Of a stretch of 31,169 bases of DNA, positions 21,655 through 30,403 are shown piece by piece. Source of the stretch: a virus; IMG/VR virus record IMGVR_UViG_3300005470_000015, positions 1 to 31,169 of that record; one strand, 5' to 3'. Each line of letters begins with the position of its first letter. Position 1 is the first letter of the stretch. Made by a program: the position numbers and the translations under genes. The notes under the pieces are model-generated. The model saw only the letters and a program-made list of their open reading frames with translations, was not told the DNA's origin and did no database searches.

Positions 21655-22925
21655 TCACAGACGGCGCGAGACCCGAGGCCGTTGTTCGAGCTGCTAGGGG
21701 CGTTGTTCCAGTACGACGCGCGAGAACCCGCGTTCGCACCACCGCTCCAACTGGCACCGAGCAGCACGGCCGTGCAGCCGCTATGATAAACTGAGCCGCG
21801 GCCATCAGTAATCGCAGCCCATCCTCCGCCTGTATTGCCTTGTATATCAGCTCCCCATTGCCACATGCACCCAGTCGCTTGCTCTACACCGCATGCACTG
21901 CGATAGCCCGCTTGGTATTTCGTGGTTACTGGGTCAGTGCCACATGATTGTTGTTCCACAACGCCGTAAGCTAGAGAGTAAAACTCGAATGTAGTTGGCA
22001 ATCTTTTTCCAGCAGAAGCTGCTAAATCTATTGCTTCATACTGCGAAAATCTGGTATATGTCGCTGTTCCATCACCGCCAAATATCAGTGGTATTTTCGG
22101 CAAGCTTGCGCCATCTGCAATAGTCACATCACCTCGAGAGTACCCATTGATACCGTACTCAGTATCCATCATGTATTCGTCTGACCAAATGCTCTTATCA
22201 ATAGACAGCGTCATCCCACGAGGTGAGCAAGTTGGTCGCCACTTTAAATCCCAAATTGAGCTTGGGTTGATTGTGCCTGTTGTGTGGTAAACATGGAACC
22301 CACCAACCTCAATCGAGTTAGCGGGTGCGGCTGTATCAAACAATTGTGCAGATAACGAGCCATCATTTAACACATAGACTTTATAATCACTAGCGCTAAC
22401 AAGGCCTGGTAACGTTACTGCCGTACCAATTGCAATGCTTAAAATCGTACCGTTAACATTGACCACAATATCTTGATTAAGTGTTAATGCCGAACCAGTT
22501 GTGTTAAACATTACTTGATTGCTGTTTGATTTTTTGAGAGTTGCTGTTGCAAGGCTAAACAAAGCATCTGCTTGTGCTTTATCGTAAGCCTCATTTGGCA
22601 AGCCACTGCCTATGGCGTGCAATATATTGTTTGCATTTACACTCGCCGCACTTGCTGACGCTTCGCCTGCTTGAGTTGTGGCTGTGCTTGCGGCATCTTG
22701 TGCTGCTTGTTTGTTTGTTGCTGTTTCATCAGCATTTTGCTGTGTTGTTAAGATGTCAATTTCTGCCTGACTTAAATATCCATCTAACTGGTTGGCGTAC
22801 CAATATCGAGTATATACCACGCTTAAATCTCTAAGCGTAACGGTATCTTCTGTACTGATCATCCATACTGAAAAGTCTTCTGCATCTTGTTTAACTTTGT
22901 CAAATGTTTCTGAAATCGTGCTCAC
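21636..22925 (-). CDS. DGR target: tail receptor-binding protein with lectin-fold C terminus
   Basis: About 429 residues. I chose the GTG at 22925, with GGAG six bases upstream, over an upstream TTG. Residues 1-120 are a tail-attachment and coiled region (TNKQAAQDAASTATTQAGEA). A beta-rich middle follows. The C-terminal ~180 residues look like the formylglycine-enzyme/C-type-lectin fold used by DGR targets (KRLPTTFEFYSLAYGV, then CMWQWGADIQGN and SVYHSGC). VR encodes the last ~45 residues (from AVLLGASWSGG to SRAVCDHLILD). The variable residues are on the ligand-binding face of this fold, so the protein probably contacts the host receptor. Confidence 0.92.
   Translation of the reverse strand: MSTISETFDKVKQDAEDFSVWMISTEDTVTLRDLSVVYTRYWYANQLDGYLSQAEIDILTTQQNADETATNKQAAQDAASTATTQAGEASASAASVNANNILHAIGSGLPNEAYDKAQADALFSLATATLKKSNSNQVMFNTTGSALTLNQDIVVNVNGTILSIAIGTAVTLPGLVSASDYKVYVLNDGSLSAQLFDTAAPANSIEVGGFHVYHTTGTINPSSIWDLKWRPTCSPRGMTLSIDKSIWSDEYMMDTEYGINGYSRGDVTIADGASLPKIPLIFGGDGTATYTRFSQYEAIDLAASAGKRLPTTFEFYSLAYGVVEQQSCGTDPVTTKYQAGYRSACGVEQATGCMWQWGADIQGNTGGGWAAITDGRGSVYHSGCTAVLLGASWSGGANAGSRASYWNNAPSSSNNGLGSRAVCDHLILD
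21654..21774 (-). repeat. DGR variable repeat (VR)
   Basis: The 3' end of the target gene. Relative to TR the codon changes are CTA to CTG (silent), AAT to AGT, AAT to GGT, AAC to TAC, AAC to AGC, AAC to GGC and ATC to CTC, giving N-S, N-G, N-Y, N-S, N-G and I-L. All nine base changes fall at template adenines. The GC-rich 3' end (GGTCTCGCGCCGTCTGTGAC) is unchanged and is where the initiation-of-homing element should lie. Confidence 0.95.
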
Positions 22926-22926
22926 T

Positions 22927-23415
22927 TTACACTCCAACTAATGGTGATAATGGGTTGATTGTTTCGGCATTTTGTATATCGGTAAGGCCGTATAAATAAA
23001 ACACCTCAATGTACTCAGCCGTTAAGTCTGGATCATCTGCTATAACGTTTGTTTTTTGTAACTCTAAAATCATGGCCACGTGATATAGACTTTCTCCACC
23101 ACTAACCTTGCTTGTGAGCTGTGCTGTTACAGATCCTTCTACAATTCGACATTCTGTCTGTCTATAACCCTCACCTGTTTCTATATTTACCAAAAACCAA
23201 TCCCATGCAGATTTGAGCAAAAACACTTCAAAAACTTGCATTTGCGACGCAGTTAATTTTTGGCTCACATTGAGACGAGTGCGCTGATTGGCTGCACGTC
23301 TCTGTCTTGCGTTTCCATTTTGGAACTGGGTTCGCTTAATGCCTGCATTAAGCTGATAAGCGTAACCGTCCTGCAAAAACGACCCCAAAACAGCTGGATA
23401 TTCGATTACTGCCAT
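22927..23415 (-). CDS. Minor tail protein
   Basis: A 162-residue tail protein between the tail-tip protein and the DGR target. The segment QNGNARQRRAANQRTRL followed by FEVFLLKSAWDWFLVNIETG is of a type found in phages whose tail tip is built from such small domains. The last codons overlap the region just before the target gene. Predicted to link tip and receptor-binding protein; this is inferred from position. Confidence 0.65.
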   Translation of the reverse strand: MAVIEYPAVLGSFLQDGYAYQLNAGIKRTQFQNGNARQRRAANQRTRLNVSQKLTASQMQVFEVFLLKSAWDWFLVNIETGEGYRQTECRIVEGSVTAQLTSKVSGGESLYHVAMILELQKTNVIADDPDLTAEYIEVFYLYGLTDIQNAETINPLSPLVGV

Positions 23416-25121
23416 TATTGGTACACCCTTTCGTCGTAATTAATTCCAGTTAATGTAACTAACTCGTTAGTTGGATTGATGGATGTAATAATCACTGTCT
23501 CAGAGATTCCACTGTCAGAATCGTCAACGGTTACAACATCACCAACGTTAATCATATTTCCCTCCAGCTCAGTATCCCAGGTAATTGTTTTATTTTGATA
23601 TTGTTGTTTTTTATACAAATACATAGCGTGGTTATGTGCCACATTACCGTCTGTACAACCAAACAAATCAACTTGCCTAGGATTCACAGAATTGGCTGGA
23701 TAAGTTGCAAACTGTTCAACCATAGAATCCGCATCAAACCAACGTACCTTAACGCCGTCGTTATCAGTATCTTGCAACAGCCTTAGCTTTGGCTTTATTG
23801 AGTTTTCGACAATATTGCTGTCATCAAACGAAAAATCTACAGCTCTTGCTCTATCAACAAAAAAAGTGGTTTTCCCATCTGCTGACCTAACAGGATAAGC
23901 ACGCGCAATAGCCACAAGTTTTTTTAGCGTATCATGCACACCCAATTGTGTATCTAGCACGCCATTGATTGTTGTTACGTCAGCCGTATCTAATATAGTT
24001 GCATCTAAATCACTTAGGTTTAAACCGGACTTTTGCCAAACATACTCAACAGCTTGACGTACAGTAGAGGCGTTTGGATTGGTTACTTTTGCCATTATTT
24101 TTGTTTCAGCGGCTTTAGCGAGCTCGGCATTGGCCTCAATTCTAAAAAGAGCCCGCCACACATCGTCACTTTGTACCTTAAGAGAATCCATAAACACTTG
24201 TCCAAGATTGCAGCTATTTACCCCGCCAGTTGTGCGATTGTTATCAAGCCGTTCAACCGTTACACCAATTACATCGCCAACAGCAACCGTGGCATTTACA
24301 ACACGATCACTATATAAAGGCTCAACGGTACTCGAACCATTAATAGTGTGTACTGCTTTATGTATTACGGTTTCGGTTTGGTCTGAGTGCTTTGCTACAA
24401 TATAGATATTTATATCTAAACTGTCTGCTACTGGATTACCGCTACTTAATGTGTACAAACCACGCTGACAAATAAAGTTAAGGTAAATATCCACGTTGCC
24501 AGATTGCGTCATTGCAGGGAATAAGTATTCACCATAAACGCCATCGTTATCAGCATCTTTAACCAGCTCAGCACCCGAAACACCATCAATAATGTTAACT
24601 CTGTGATAGACCTTTTCCATGATTGACCCAGAGTCATTTGCAGCAATCCACTCGTATGAGTTTCCGCCGCTCAAACCTGGAGACAAGACCAATGAACGCA
24701 GACCTTTAAAGTTATCAATTGGCGAGTTGCCAACAAAAAACTCAATATTACTTTCTAAGTCACTATTTCCTAACGACATGATGTAATAGGTAATCTCACC
24801 AGACGGTCTGTATCGACGATAAGGCGTGTTGATTATGTCTGGATAAAACTTTACCTCACCAATAATGATAGGGATTGCCCCACCAACACGCGCCTGGTTT
24901 TGCCTAAATTTACTTGAATAGGTTGGACTGCTTGCTGTTGGCAATCTGTTGTAATCTACCGATGGTATGTCAGGCGTTAAGCCCTCTACCGCACCACCAA
25001 TCGCACCACCCAATACTGCGCCACCAATCGCACCAATAGTTGCCGATATACCAAGCGCCGTAGTTACCGTAGCCGAGGCACCAATCAACCCACCAAGAAC
25101 CGCACCAGCCACTACCGCCAT
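23415..25121 (-). CDS. Tail-tip protein (lambda J-like / phage tail protein)
   Basis: A 568-residue tail-tip protein. The ATG at 25121, with GGAGAT upstream, gives a glycine/alanine-rich hydrophobic start (MAVVAGAVLGGLIGASATVT) shared by many J-like proteins; the longer frame upstream is not used. A core follows with YLNFICQRGLYTLSSG and a DxDNDGVYGEY segment, then typical later J-like parts (VEYVWQKSGLNLSDLD, LEGNMINVGDVVTVDD, ITSINPTNELVTLTGI). It is shorter than lambda J (1132 aa), and receptor binding is probably left to the DGR-target protein next to it. Confidence 0.85.
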   Translation of the reverse strand: MAVVAGAVLGGLIGASATVTTALGISATIGAIGGAVLGGAIGGAVEGLTPDIPSVDYNRLPTASSPTYSSKFRQNQARVGGAIPIIIGEVKFYPDIINTPYRRYRPSGEITYYIMSLGNSDLESNIEFFVGNSPIDNFKGLRSLVLSPGLSGGNSYEWIAANDSGSIMEKVYHRVNIIDGVSGAELVKDADNDGVYGEYLFPAMTQSGNVDIYLNFICQRGLYTLSSGNPVADSLDINIYIVAKHSDQTETVIHKAVHTINGSSTVEPLYSDRVVNATVAVGDVIGVTVERLDNNRTTGGVNSCNLGQVFMDSLKVQSDDVWRALFRIEANAELAKAAETKIMAKVTNPNASTVRQAVEYVWQKSGLNLSDLDATILDTADVTTINGVLDTQLGVHDTLKKLVAIARAYPVRSADGKTTFFVDRARAVDFSFDDSNIVENSIKPKLRLLQDTDNDGVKVRWFDADSMVEQFATYPANSVNPRQVDLFGCTDGNVAHNHAMYLYKKQQYQNKTITWDTELEGNMINVGDVVTVDDSDSGISETVIITSINPTNELVTLTGINYDERVYQ

Positions 25122-25122
25122 T

Positions 25123-25491
25123 TTAATCTCCAAACTTATTTGTATTAAGATACACAACCCTGCTAAAGCTGTGCCCACCTATACCTTGTTTTAATACTTG
25201 TTGCTCTGTTAATGCCTGTTGCCCATATTCAGATAGCGTATGTATCAAGCCATCACAATAAAAACCAAAATGATGTATGACATTGCCAATACTCAATAAC
25301 ACAATACAGCCATCACTAGGACTGTCAGCAACACCAAAATACTCAACTAACCGCAAGGCACCACGATGTATCTGCAGCACTTCATTTGGGTTTTCCCCCT
25401 GCTCATCAACTTGACAATCAATCCCCCAGTAAGCCTTGTAACGACGCTTTACCTCGTGCCAGCAATTATTATTACGCACATCAAACTTCAT
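25123..25491 (-). CDS. Tail assembly protein, NlpC/P60-like (lambda K-like region)
   Basis: A 122-residue protein with a probable cysteine-histidine pair: NNCWHEV near residue 10 and VIHHFGFYCDG near 76, with SDGCIVLL between. This fits a trimmed NlpC/P60-type peptidase as in lambda K-like tail proteins. Its ATG overlaps the preceding stop (TAATG). Confidence 0.65.
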   Translation of the reverse strand: MKFDVRNNNCWHEVKRRYKAYWGIDCQVDEQGENPNEVLQIHRGALRLVEYFGVADSPSDGCIVLLSIGNVIHHFGFYCDGLIHTLSEYGQQALTEQQVLKQGIGGHSFSRVVYLNTNKFGD

Positions 25492-25982
25492 TAGCTTTGC
25501 TCCAGGCCTGGGTACTTGTCAGGCTCATATATATCAATAGGGAATTTTTTATTAATAATGTCAGGCCTACGACAATCAAATTGCGCAACAATGCCAGGAA
25601 TTGCCTCACGAGATCTAAATGGCATGACCGCAACTGGCTCAACTAAAGAACCAAGTGCTTTAAGATGACTCTCTAAAAACAGATATAAATCAACATTTAA
25701 CTCTGAAAACCCAAGCGCCATAAGCGGTGCCGTTAGCACATTGTCAACATTGTCTATTGATACTTGGCTGGAAAAATCGCCATTACCCAAGCGCTTTGGC
25801 CACGGGGCCATACATGCCCTAGCAACCAACTCTACTGACTGCCCATCAATTACCGCTGAAAAGTCATAAAGCTGATCTGTAAACCACATGTCAATGTTTC
25901 CACCGCTTACATTGACCCCTAGCAAAATCACATCATCAGACAACCCTTGCAGATAGGCTTGTAAATCAGGGTGTAAACTCAT
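25491..25982 (-). CDS. Minor tail protein, DUF1833-like
   Basis: A 163-residue protein between tape measure and NlpC-like genes, in the position of lambda L or DUF1833-type proteins. It contains VELVARACMAPWPKRLGNGD and SSQVSIDNVDNVL, consistent with a beta-rich tail-distal protein. Its start overlaps the tape measure stop (ATGA). A CCAGGCCTGG palindrome (25502-25511) lies inside its last codons. Confidence 0.65.
   Translation of the reverse strand: MSLHPDLQAYLQGLSDDVILLGVNVSGGNIDMWFTDQLYDFSAVIDGQSVELVARACMAPWPKRLGNGDFSSQVSIDNVDNVLTAPLMALGFSELNVDLYLFLESHLKALGSLVEPVAVMPFRSREAIPGIVAQFDCRRPDIINKKFPIDIYEPDKYPGLEQS
25502..25511. promoter_or_regulatory. Palindrome CCAGGCCTGG (copy inside a coding end)
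   Basis: A perfect core within the last codons of the DUF1833-like gene (coding PGL), 11 bp upstream of the next start codon at 25491. It is the only perfect copy inside a gene, so it may owe its presence to coding. Confidence 0.4.
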
Positions 25983-28033
25983 CTATGTATCCCGTAAGCT
26001 AACTCAAAAGCAGTTCCAACGGATGAGGTTCCATCCATTATCCCCCTTGTAATATTTTGCTCTGCAACCTGAGATGCCACACCAACAATAACCTGGATTG
26101 TGCCGTCATCAAGCACCTTAGCTGTGGCCGTTTCGCCAGAATAGTTATGCACCACAACCCTATCACCAGCACCACCCTTGCCACTTGCAAGATTACGAAT
26201 TACCTCGGCCTGAGCTTTTGGCAATACCATTTCTTTTTCATGGAGCTGGGTAACTGGATTTACCCCTGCTGGAATATCAAACCCACCCTCTGCTGATGGC
26301 GTGAACTGTTGTGAGTTAATAGAGGAAACTTGAGCAAGACCAAACGCCACTGCAGAAGCGGCCGCCGCCGCACCCAGCGCAGGTCCAATAAATGGAATAC
26401 CCGCCATAGCCTTATAAGCACTGGTGGCCATTTGATAGGTGTCAATTGTGGTTTGAACAATGGCAGCCTTTTTACCAATCTCAAACATTTCTTTTGAGTT
26501 GGTATTCATTAAATTGGCAATCATGCCAAAACCTTCACTAGCTGTACTTAGCTGTGCATCTTGATAGTCTTGCTCAATTTGGCTTTTAAGTTTCGCTGCA
26601 CGTTCAACACTTACCGCCTCACGGTCTAACGCATCTTGCACCATGACCAAACGTTCATCACGGAACATGCGCTCACGATCTAACCCTTCGGCATATAAAG
26701 ATTCAAGTGTTTGAATTTGATTTTTAGAGTTGGCTATATCCTGATCAAACAGACCAGTTTGCTCATCCAACATACTGCCCAAATCACCCGTTGCAGATGG
26801 CGTGGCAAATGGGTCTTCTCCAAAGCCAGACGTTTGACTGTCCAACATGGAGCGCCAATCCTCACCTTTAACCGCTTTAGGTTTTGTTGGGGCTTTAGGG
26901 GCTTTAGGCGCTTTAGCCCCTATATTAATACCAGTCGCATGCGGGTCATAACCATTAATCGCTCTAAATTCTGCCGCCAAATTTGGAAACAAAGCACCAT
27001 CACTCATCAATCGATTCGTTTCTGATAGCTCCTTATTCAACTTAGCAACAGGCTTGTCCGCATCATTAAATATAGCAACCCATTCAGAGCCATTCTTCTT
27101 AAGGCCTTCCCAATCTAGCGTCCACATACTGTACAAGGCCGAATACATAATACGGTGATGCTCTACCAGCATTTGCGTACCACGAACCATACCGTACAAG
27201 GTATCTATAACCACTCTACCAACCGCAATAAACTCTTCAGAAGTAGAGCTGACCTGAGTACCTGTATCAACCAATGACTTTAATGCCACCGCCAAATCAT
27301 TAGACAGTGTTGCCGCCGCTTCCATAGCACCTGAATCGGTTGCTATATTATTCATAGCACCTTTAAACGTTTTACCTAAAACGTCCAAATTATCATTAAA
27401 CCGTTGAGCAGAAGCCGCCGCTTTATCATCAAACGCCACACCCAAATCAACGGCTTGTTGTTGTAACTCCTGTATACCACTCGCACCTATAGCCAAAGTG
27501 TTTACCAGGGCAACACCTTCGGTATCAAACAATTTAAACGCCAAGCGCACACGGTCTGACTGCGAACCCACTTGCGACATTTGATCTGCAATCGCTTTAA
27601 ATGCTTGGTCAGGTGACATAGCATTAAGTTTTTGAGCATCCAACCCTAACTCAGCCAACGCATTACGCGCCTCACCTGTACCTTGAGCCGCCTCAGCCAA
27701 ACGACGTGTCATGCGTTGCAACGCTGTATCAAATTGAGTTCCGGTCATTTCTGACGTCTGCTCTACCGCATGCCTTAAACTCGTTAATGCTTCAGTCGTT
27801 AAGCCAAGCTTGTTTGCAGAATGTGCGGCATTATCCATTTCATCCGCAATTAACTTGAGCCCAGCCGCCATACCGGCACCGAGCGCAGCAACCGTACCAC
27901 TAGCAATCTTGGTAACCGCAATAAGCTCATCACCAAACGTCTTAACGCGTTTTGAGCCTTTTGTCATCTCGCTTTGAAACTTAGCGGTATTAGCCGTTAA
28001 ATCGACAGCTAAGGTACTGATTGTTTTTGCCAT
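25979..28033 (-). CDS. Tail tape measure protein
   Basis: A 684-residue tape measure that sets tail length. It begins with the typical STLAVDLTANTAKFQSEMTK segment. Helical and coiled regions follow (SLRHAVEQTSEMTGTQFDTA), with a hydrophobic stretch near residues 545-575 (FIGPALGAAAAASAVAFGLA) that may cross the membrane during DNA entry. The short length predicts a tail of roughly 100 nm. AAGAGG precedes the ATG, and the frameshift chaperone gene lies just upstream. Confidence 0.92.
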   Translation of the reverse strand: MAKTISTLAVDLTANTAKFQSEMTKGSKRVKTFGDELIAVTKIASGTVAALGAGMAAGLKLIADEMDNAAHSANKLGLTTEALTSLRHAVEQTSEMTGTQFDTALQRMTRRLAEAAQGTGEARNALAELGLDAQKLNAMSPDQAFKAIADQMSQVGSQSDRVRLAFKLFDTEGVALVNTLAIGASGIQELQQQAVDLGVAFDDKAAASAQRFNDNLDVLGKTFKGAMNNIATDSGAMEAAATLSNDLAVALKSLVDTGTQVSSTSEEFIAVGRVVIDTLYGMVRGTQMLVEHHRIMYSALYSMWTLDWEGLKKNGSEWVAIFNDADKPVAKLNKELSETNRLMSDGALFPNLAAEFRAINGYDPHATGINIGAKAPKAPKAPTKPKAVKGEDWRSMLDSQTSGFGEDPFATPSATGDLGSMLDEQTGLFDQDIANSKNQIQTLESLYAEGLDRERMFRDERLVMVQDALDREAVSVERAAKLKSQIEQDYQDAQLSTASEGFGMIANLMNTNSKEMFEIGKKAAIVQTTIDTYQMATSAYKAMAGIPFIGPALGAAAAASAVAFGLAQVSSINSQQFTPSAEGGFDIPAGVNPVTQLHEKEMVLPKAQAEVIRNLASGKGGAGDRVVVHNYSGETATAKVLDDGTIQVIVGVASQVAEQNITRGIMDGTSSVGTAFELAYGIHR

Positions 28034-28052
28034 AACAGCCTCTTTAACTTAA

Positions 28053-28363
28053 TTACAACTCAAGCCAACCTACCACTTGAGAATCAGAATCCAACTCTTG
28101 CTTACCTGCATTTTGATTTAACCTATCTGGCAACAAATCCATAGGATTAACCATCTTATTGACCTGTCCTGAAAAGTTCATAATGGTTGCCTGCAACTTA
28201 GCAGACAACATATGCTCTTGAGGATAACCAAACGGCTCTATTAAATAATATTGCCACCATTGGTTTAGCTCTTGCGTTGTCATTCGCTGCTTTAATTCAA
28301 ACAGCGTCATACCCAATTCTTTAGCCAGCCTAAACTTAAAAAGCTCAAACTCACTTTCTAAGA
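28053..28363 (-). CDS. Tail assembly chaperone, T part (made by -1 frameshift from G)
   Basis: The reading frame downstream of G has no good start of its own (its first possible start is a TTG at 28316), but it is open back to the slippery site in G. The fused product would join about 100 residues of G to 103 residues beginning VLESEFELFKFRLAKEL and containing KQRMTTQELNQWWQYY, giving about 203 residues. This is the lambda G/GT arrangement, where GT acts as a chaperone for the tape measure protein. GT is normally made in small amounts. Confidence 0.85.
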
Positions 28364-28663
28364 CTTTGGGTCAGCGAACGCCTCATTGTTGTACTTTAAA
28401 ATTTCTTTTAACACTGGCCCAATAGCTCTGTCAGAAGCGGTTTTAAGCAACTCAAGCGCTTCATCATCCAAAGAAGGCGTGCCATCTTTTTCAACCAAAC
28501 AGGTTTTTAATAAAAAGTTAGAACGCTCAGCTTCTGGCAATGTATTAATTTGCTCACCCTCAGCCACAGAATAAAGGCGAATATGTAGCTTTTCACCCAA
28601 CACTTCTACCTCTTTAACCGATGAATCAACCTGAGCATTTTTAATTAACTGTTTTATGCCCAT
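28358..28663 (-). CDS. Tail assembly chaperone, G part
   Basis: A 101-residue helical protein (IKQLIKNAQVDSSVKEVEVL, then ASDRAIGPVLKEILKYNNEA), in the lambda G position between tail tube and tape measure. It ends at TAG 28358 unless ribosomes shift at the CCCAAAG heptamer. The start overlaps the tail tube gene by 10 bp. Confidence 0.85.
   Translation of the reverse strand: MGIKQLIKNAQVDSSVKEVEVLGEKLHIRLYSVAEGEQINTLPEAERSNFLLKTCLVEKDGTPSLDDEALELLKTASDRAIGPVLKEILKYNNEAFADPKS
28364..28370 (-). promoter_or_regulatory. Programmed -1 ribosomal frameshift site
   Basis: Heptamer CCCAAAG in the phase C_CCA_AAG, two codons before the G stop, of the X_XXY_YYZ type (lambda uses GGGAAAG at the same place). 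After slipping, the frame reads V-L-E-S-E-F into T. Confidence 0.85.
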
Positions 28664-29067
28664 GCAATATCACCTGTCATACGCCCTGTAACCGTTGCTG
28701 TCATAGCAGACTCATTGGACACATCATCAACCGTCCAACCTAATAGCACCATGTCAAACGTAGCGGACTTGCCGTTGGCAAAATTAATCTTAAAGCCAGC
28801 CACATTACCCGCCTTAGCTTCTGCAGCTAATGCCTCTTGGCCTGCATCGGTTTCATCCCACTTAACGGTGATTGATTTTGATTCACCATCGTTAATACCA
28901 GCAATATATTGCTTTGAGGTATCTTCTAAAGAAGTGATATCCACCTCTGGTTTGGTTTGGCCTGTTGCTCCTAATGAATCAACACCATTAATTTGTGTGT
29001 AAGTCGTACCACCATCCGTTGTAATAGAAAGTGTTGTACCCGCACCTAGTTTTGCATTTACCGCCAT
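28654..29067 (-). CDS. Major tail (tube) protein
   Basis: A 137-residue tube protein rich in beta strands (KLGAGTTLSITTDGGTTYTQ, DITSLEDTSKQYIAGI, AMTATVTGRMTGDIAW), the typical pattern of siphophage tail tube proteins of the lambda V/HK97 group. It lies between the tail terminator and the G chaperone. Many copies stack into the tail tube. Confidence 0.88.
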   Translation of the reverse strand: MAVNAKLGAGTTLSITTDGGTTYTQINGVDSLGATGQTKPEVDITSLEDTSKQYIAGINDGESKSITVKWDETDAGQEALAAEAKAGNVAGFKINFANGKSATFDMVLLGWTVDDVSNESAMTATVTGRMTGDIAWA

Positions 29068-29078
29068 TTTGGATTCTC

Positions 29079-29462
29079 CTATTTAATGAGCGTGAAATTC
29101 AAGGAAAGAACATGAGCGTCCAACTCTTCATCAAATGATTCTGACTCAGAATCAAACTTGCAAAGCTGAACAACCGTGTTATTTAAATTACTGTTTATAA
29201 TGTTTAAAGCTTGCTTTAACTGATCTGCAATATCATTGGCATTGGCATAACTCTTATCCACAATATTGGCTTGCACTTGATAACGCTCTAATACTACGTT
29301 GCCTTCTAAATCGTTTTCGTTATCTGAATCAAATCCATACATAATGGCTGGCATGGCTTGGTCTGTTTTACCAACATGCGGAAACACATTCGCACCTACC
29401 AGGCCTGATAAACCAACATGCGCCTTTAAATACGCGTTAAACTCGTTTTTAATGTTTGCCAT
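29079..29462 (-). CDS. Tail terminator / tail completion protein (DUF3168-like)
   Basis: A 127-residue protein, DUF3168-like by its pattern: NEFNAYLKAHVGLSGLVGAN, MPAIMYGFDSD, YQVQANIVDKSYANANDIAD. Members of this group act at the top of the tail (tail terminator). It starts one base after the stop of the neck protein gene. Confidence 0.8.
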   Translation of the reverse strand: MANIKNEFNAYLKAHVGLSGLVGANVFPHVGKTDQAMPAIMYGFDSDNENDLEGNVVLERYQVQANIVDKSYANANDIADQLKQALNIINSNLNNTVVQLCKFDSESESFDEELDAHVLSLNFTLIK

Positions 29463-30065
29463 TTAGACTGCCTTCTCTATTCGTCTTGCCAAATCATCGG
29501 CAAAAACCTTAGTCATATTCTTTTTAGTTACCCTAAAAGCGATGCCAAGAATATCTCTGCCTTTAGTACCTGGATGCAATCGCTTACTTTTAGCACGTTT
29601 ACCCCATCTACCAACCTGCTGATTAATCAACAAAGCCGCCTTGCGTGACATGCCGCTTTTTAAAGAAACATAAGAGGCTGCCCTACGTCTTACCGCCCTC
29701 TTAGAGCCATCGTTTAAATCATGCGAATTAGTACCGCCTGTTACAAACAACCAGTAATAAGCCTTTTTACTGTTAAAGCGAATACGCACTGCCATTGAGT
29801 GATTATCTTGAATACGGCCAACCATTGTTTTGCGTACAATAGACTTTCTTAAAGTGCCTGGAGTACGCTTACCATGCTTTTGCTTGCTATTTAATTTACT
29901 TGGCTTGTAATGACCAATAGGCGTTATAGCCTTGGCCTTTTTAGTGGTTGCTGAGGTTGCTTTCATCATTGCACCGCGCAACGCTTTTTTACCTACCGCA
30001 CTACCAAGCTTGGCCAGCTTTGTATCTAGCTTATCTAAACCATTTAACTCCATACTTACTTGCAT
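29463..30065 (-). CDS. Neck / head-tail joining protein, HK97 gp10-like
   Basis: A 200-residue basic protein of the HK97 gp10 type: GLDKLDTKLAKLGSAVGKKA and ALRGAMMKATSATTKKAKAI with ITPIGHYKPSKLNSKQK. It is rich in lysine and arginine throughout. It sits between the head-tail adaptor and the tail terminator. It would act at the junction of head and tail. Confidence 0.85.
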   Translation of the reverse strand: MQVSMELNGLDKLDTKLAKLGSAVGKKALRGAMMKATSATTKKAKAITPIGHYKPSKLNSKQKHGKRTPGTLRKSIVRKTMVGRIQDNHSMAVRIRFNSKKAYYWLFVTGGTNSHDLNDGSKRAVRRRAASYVSLKSGMSRKAALLINQQVGRWGKRAKSKRLHPGTKGRDILGIAFRVTKKNMTKVFADDLARRIEKAV

Positions 30066-30076
30066 AGCATTACCCG

Positions 30077-30403
30077 CTAATCTACTGACACCGCTACAGT
30101 GATTGATTCATTTTTCATAGATTCGTTTACGCCTGGGCTTTGTGCAGTGTATTCCACACCATCAACCACAATCACATCACCGACCTGAATGGTTTTAGTT
30201 AAACTGGTATAACGAAAAAACACCGTACCAATCATAGTGGATTGATTACCAATCGCCGTGGCACGCTCACCACCCCTTAAGCCAATGAAGCCACACCAAG
30301 CCTTACCAACTTCAAACCAACCATCTACCACACCACCCGCTGGATCGGTTACTTCACCCAACCGTTTGATTCTGGCTTTTTTGTTTAATTTACCTGCTCT
30401 CAT
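30077..30403 (-). CDS. Head closure / head-tail adaptor (SPP1 gp16-like)
   Basis: A 108-residue protein with the family pattern MRAGKLNKKARIKRLGEVTD, WCGFIGLRGGERATA and VFFRYTSLTKTIQVGDVIVV. Proteins of this group close the portal exit. Its start overlaps the last base of the upstream connector stop. Ribosome-binding site GAGTACCGTTCTA is weak, so coupling is likely. Confidence 0.85.
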   Translation of the reverse strand: MRAGKLNKKARIKRLGEVTDPAGGVVDGWFEVGKAWCGFIGLRGGERATAIGNQSTMIGTVFFRYTSLTKTIQVGDVIVVDGVEYTAQSPGVNESMKNESITVAVSVD

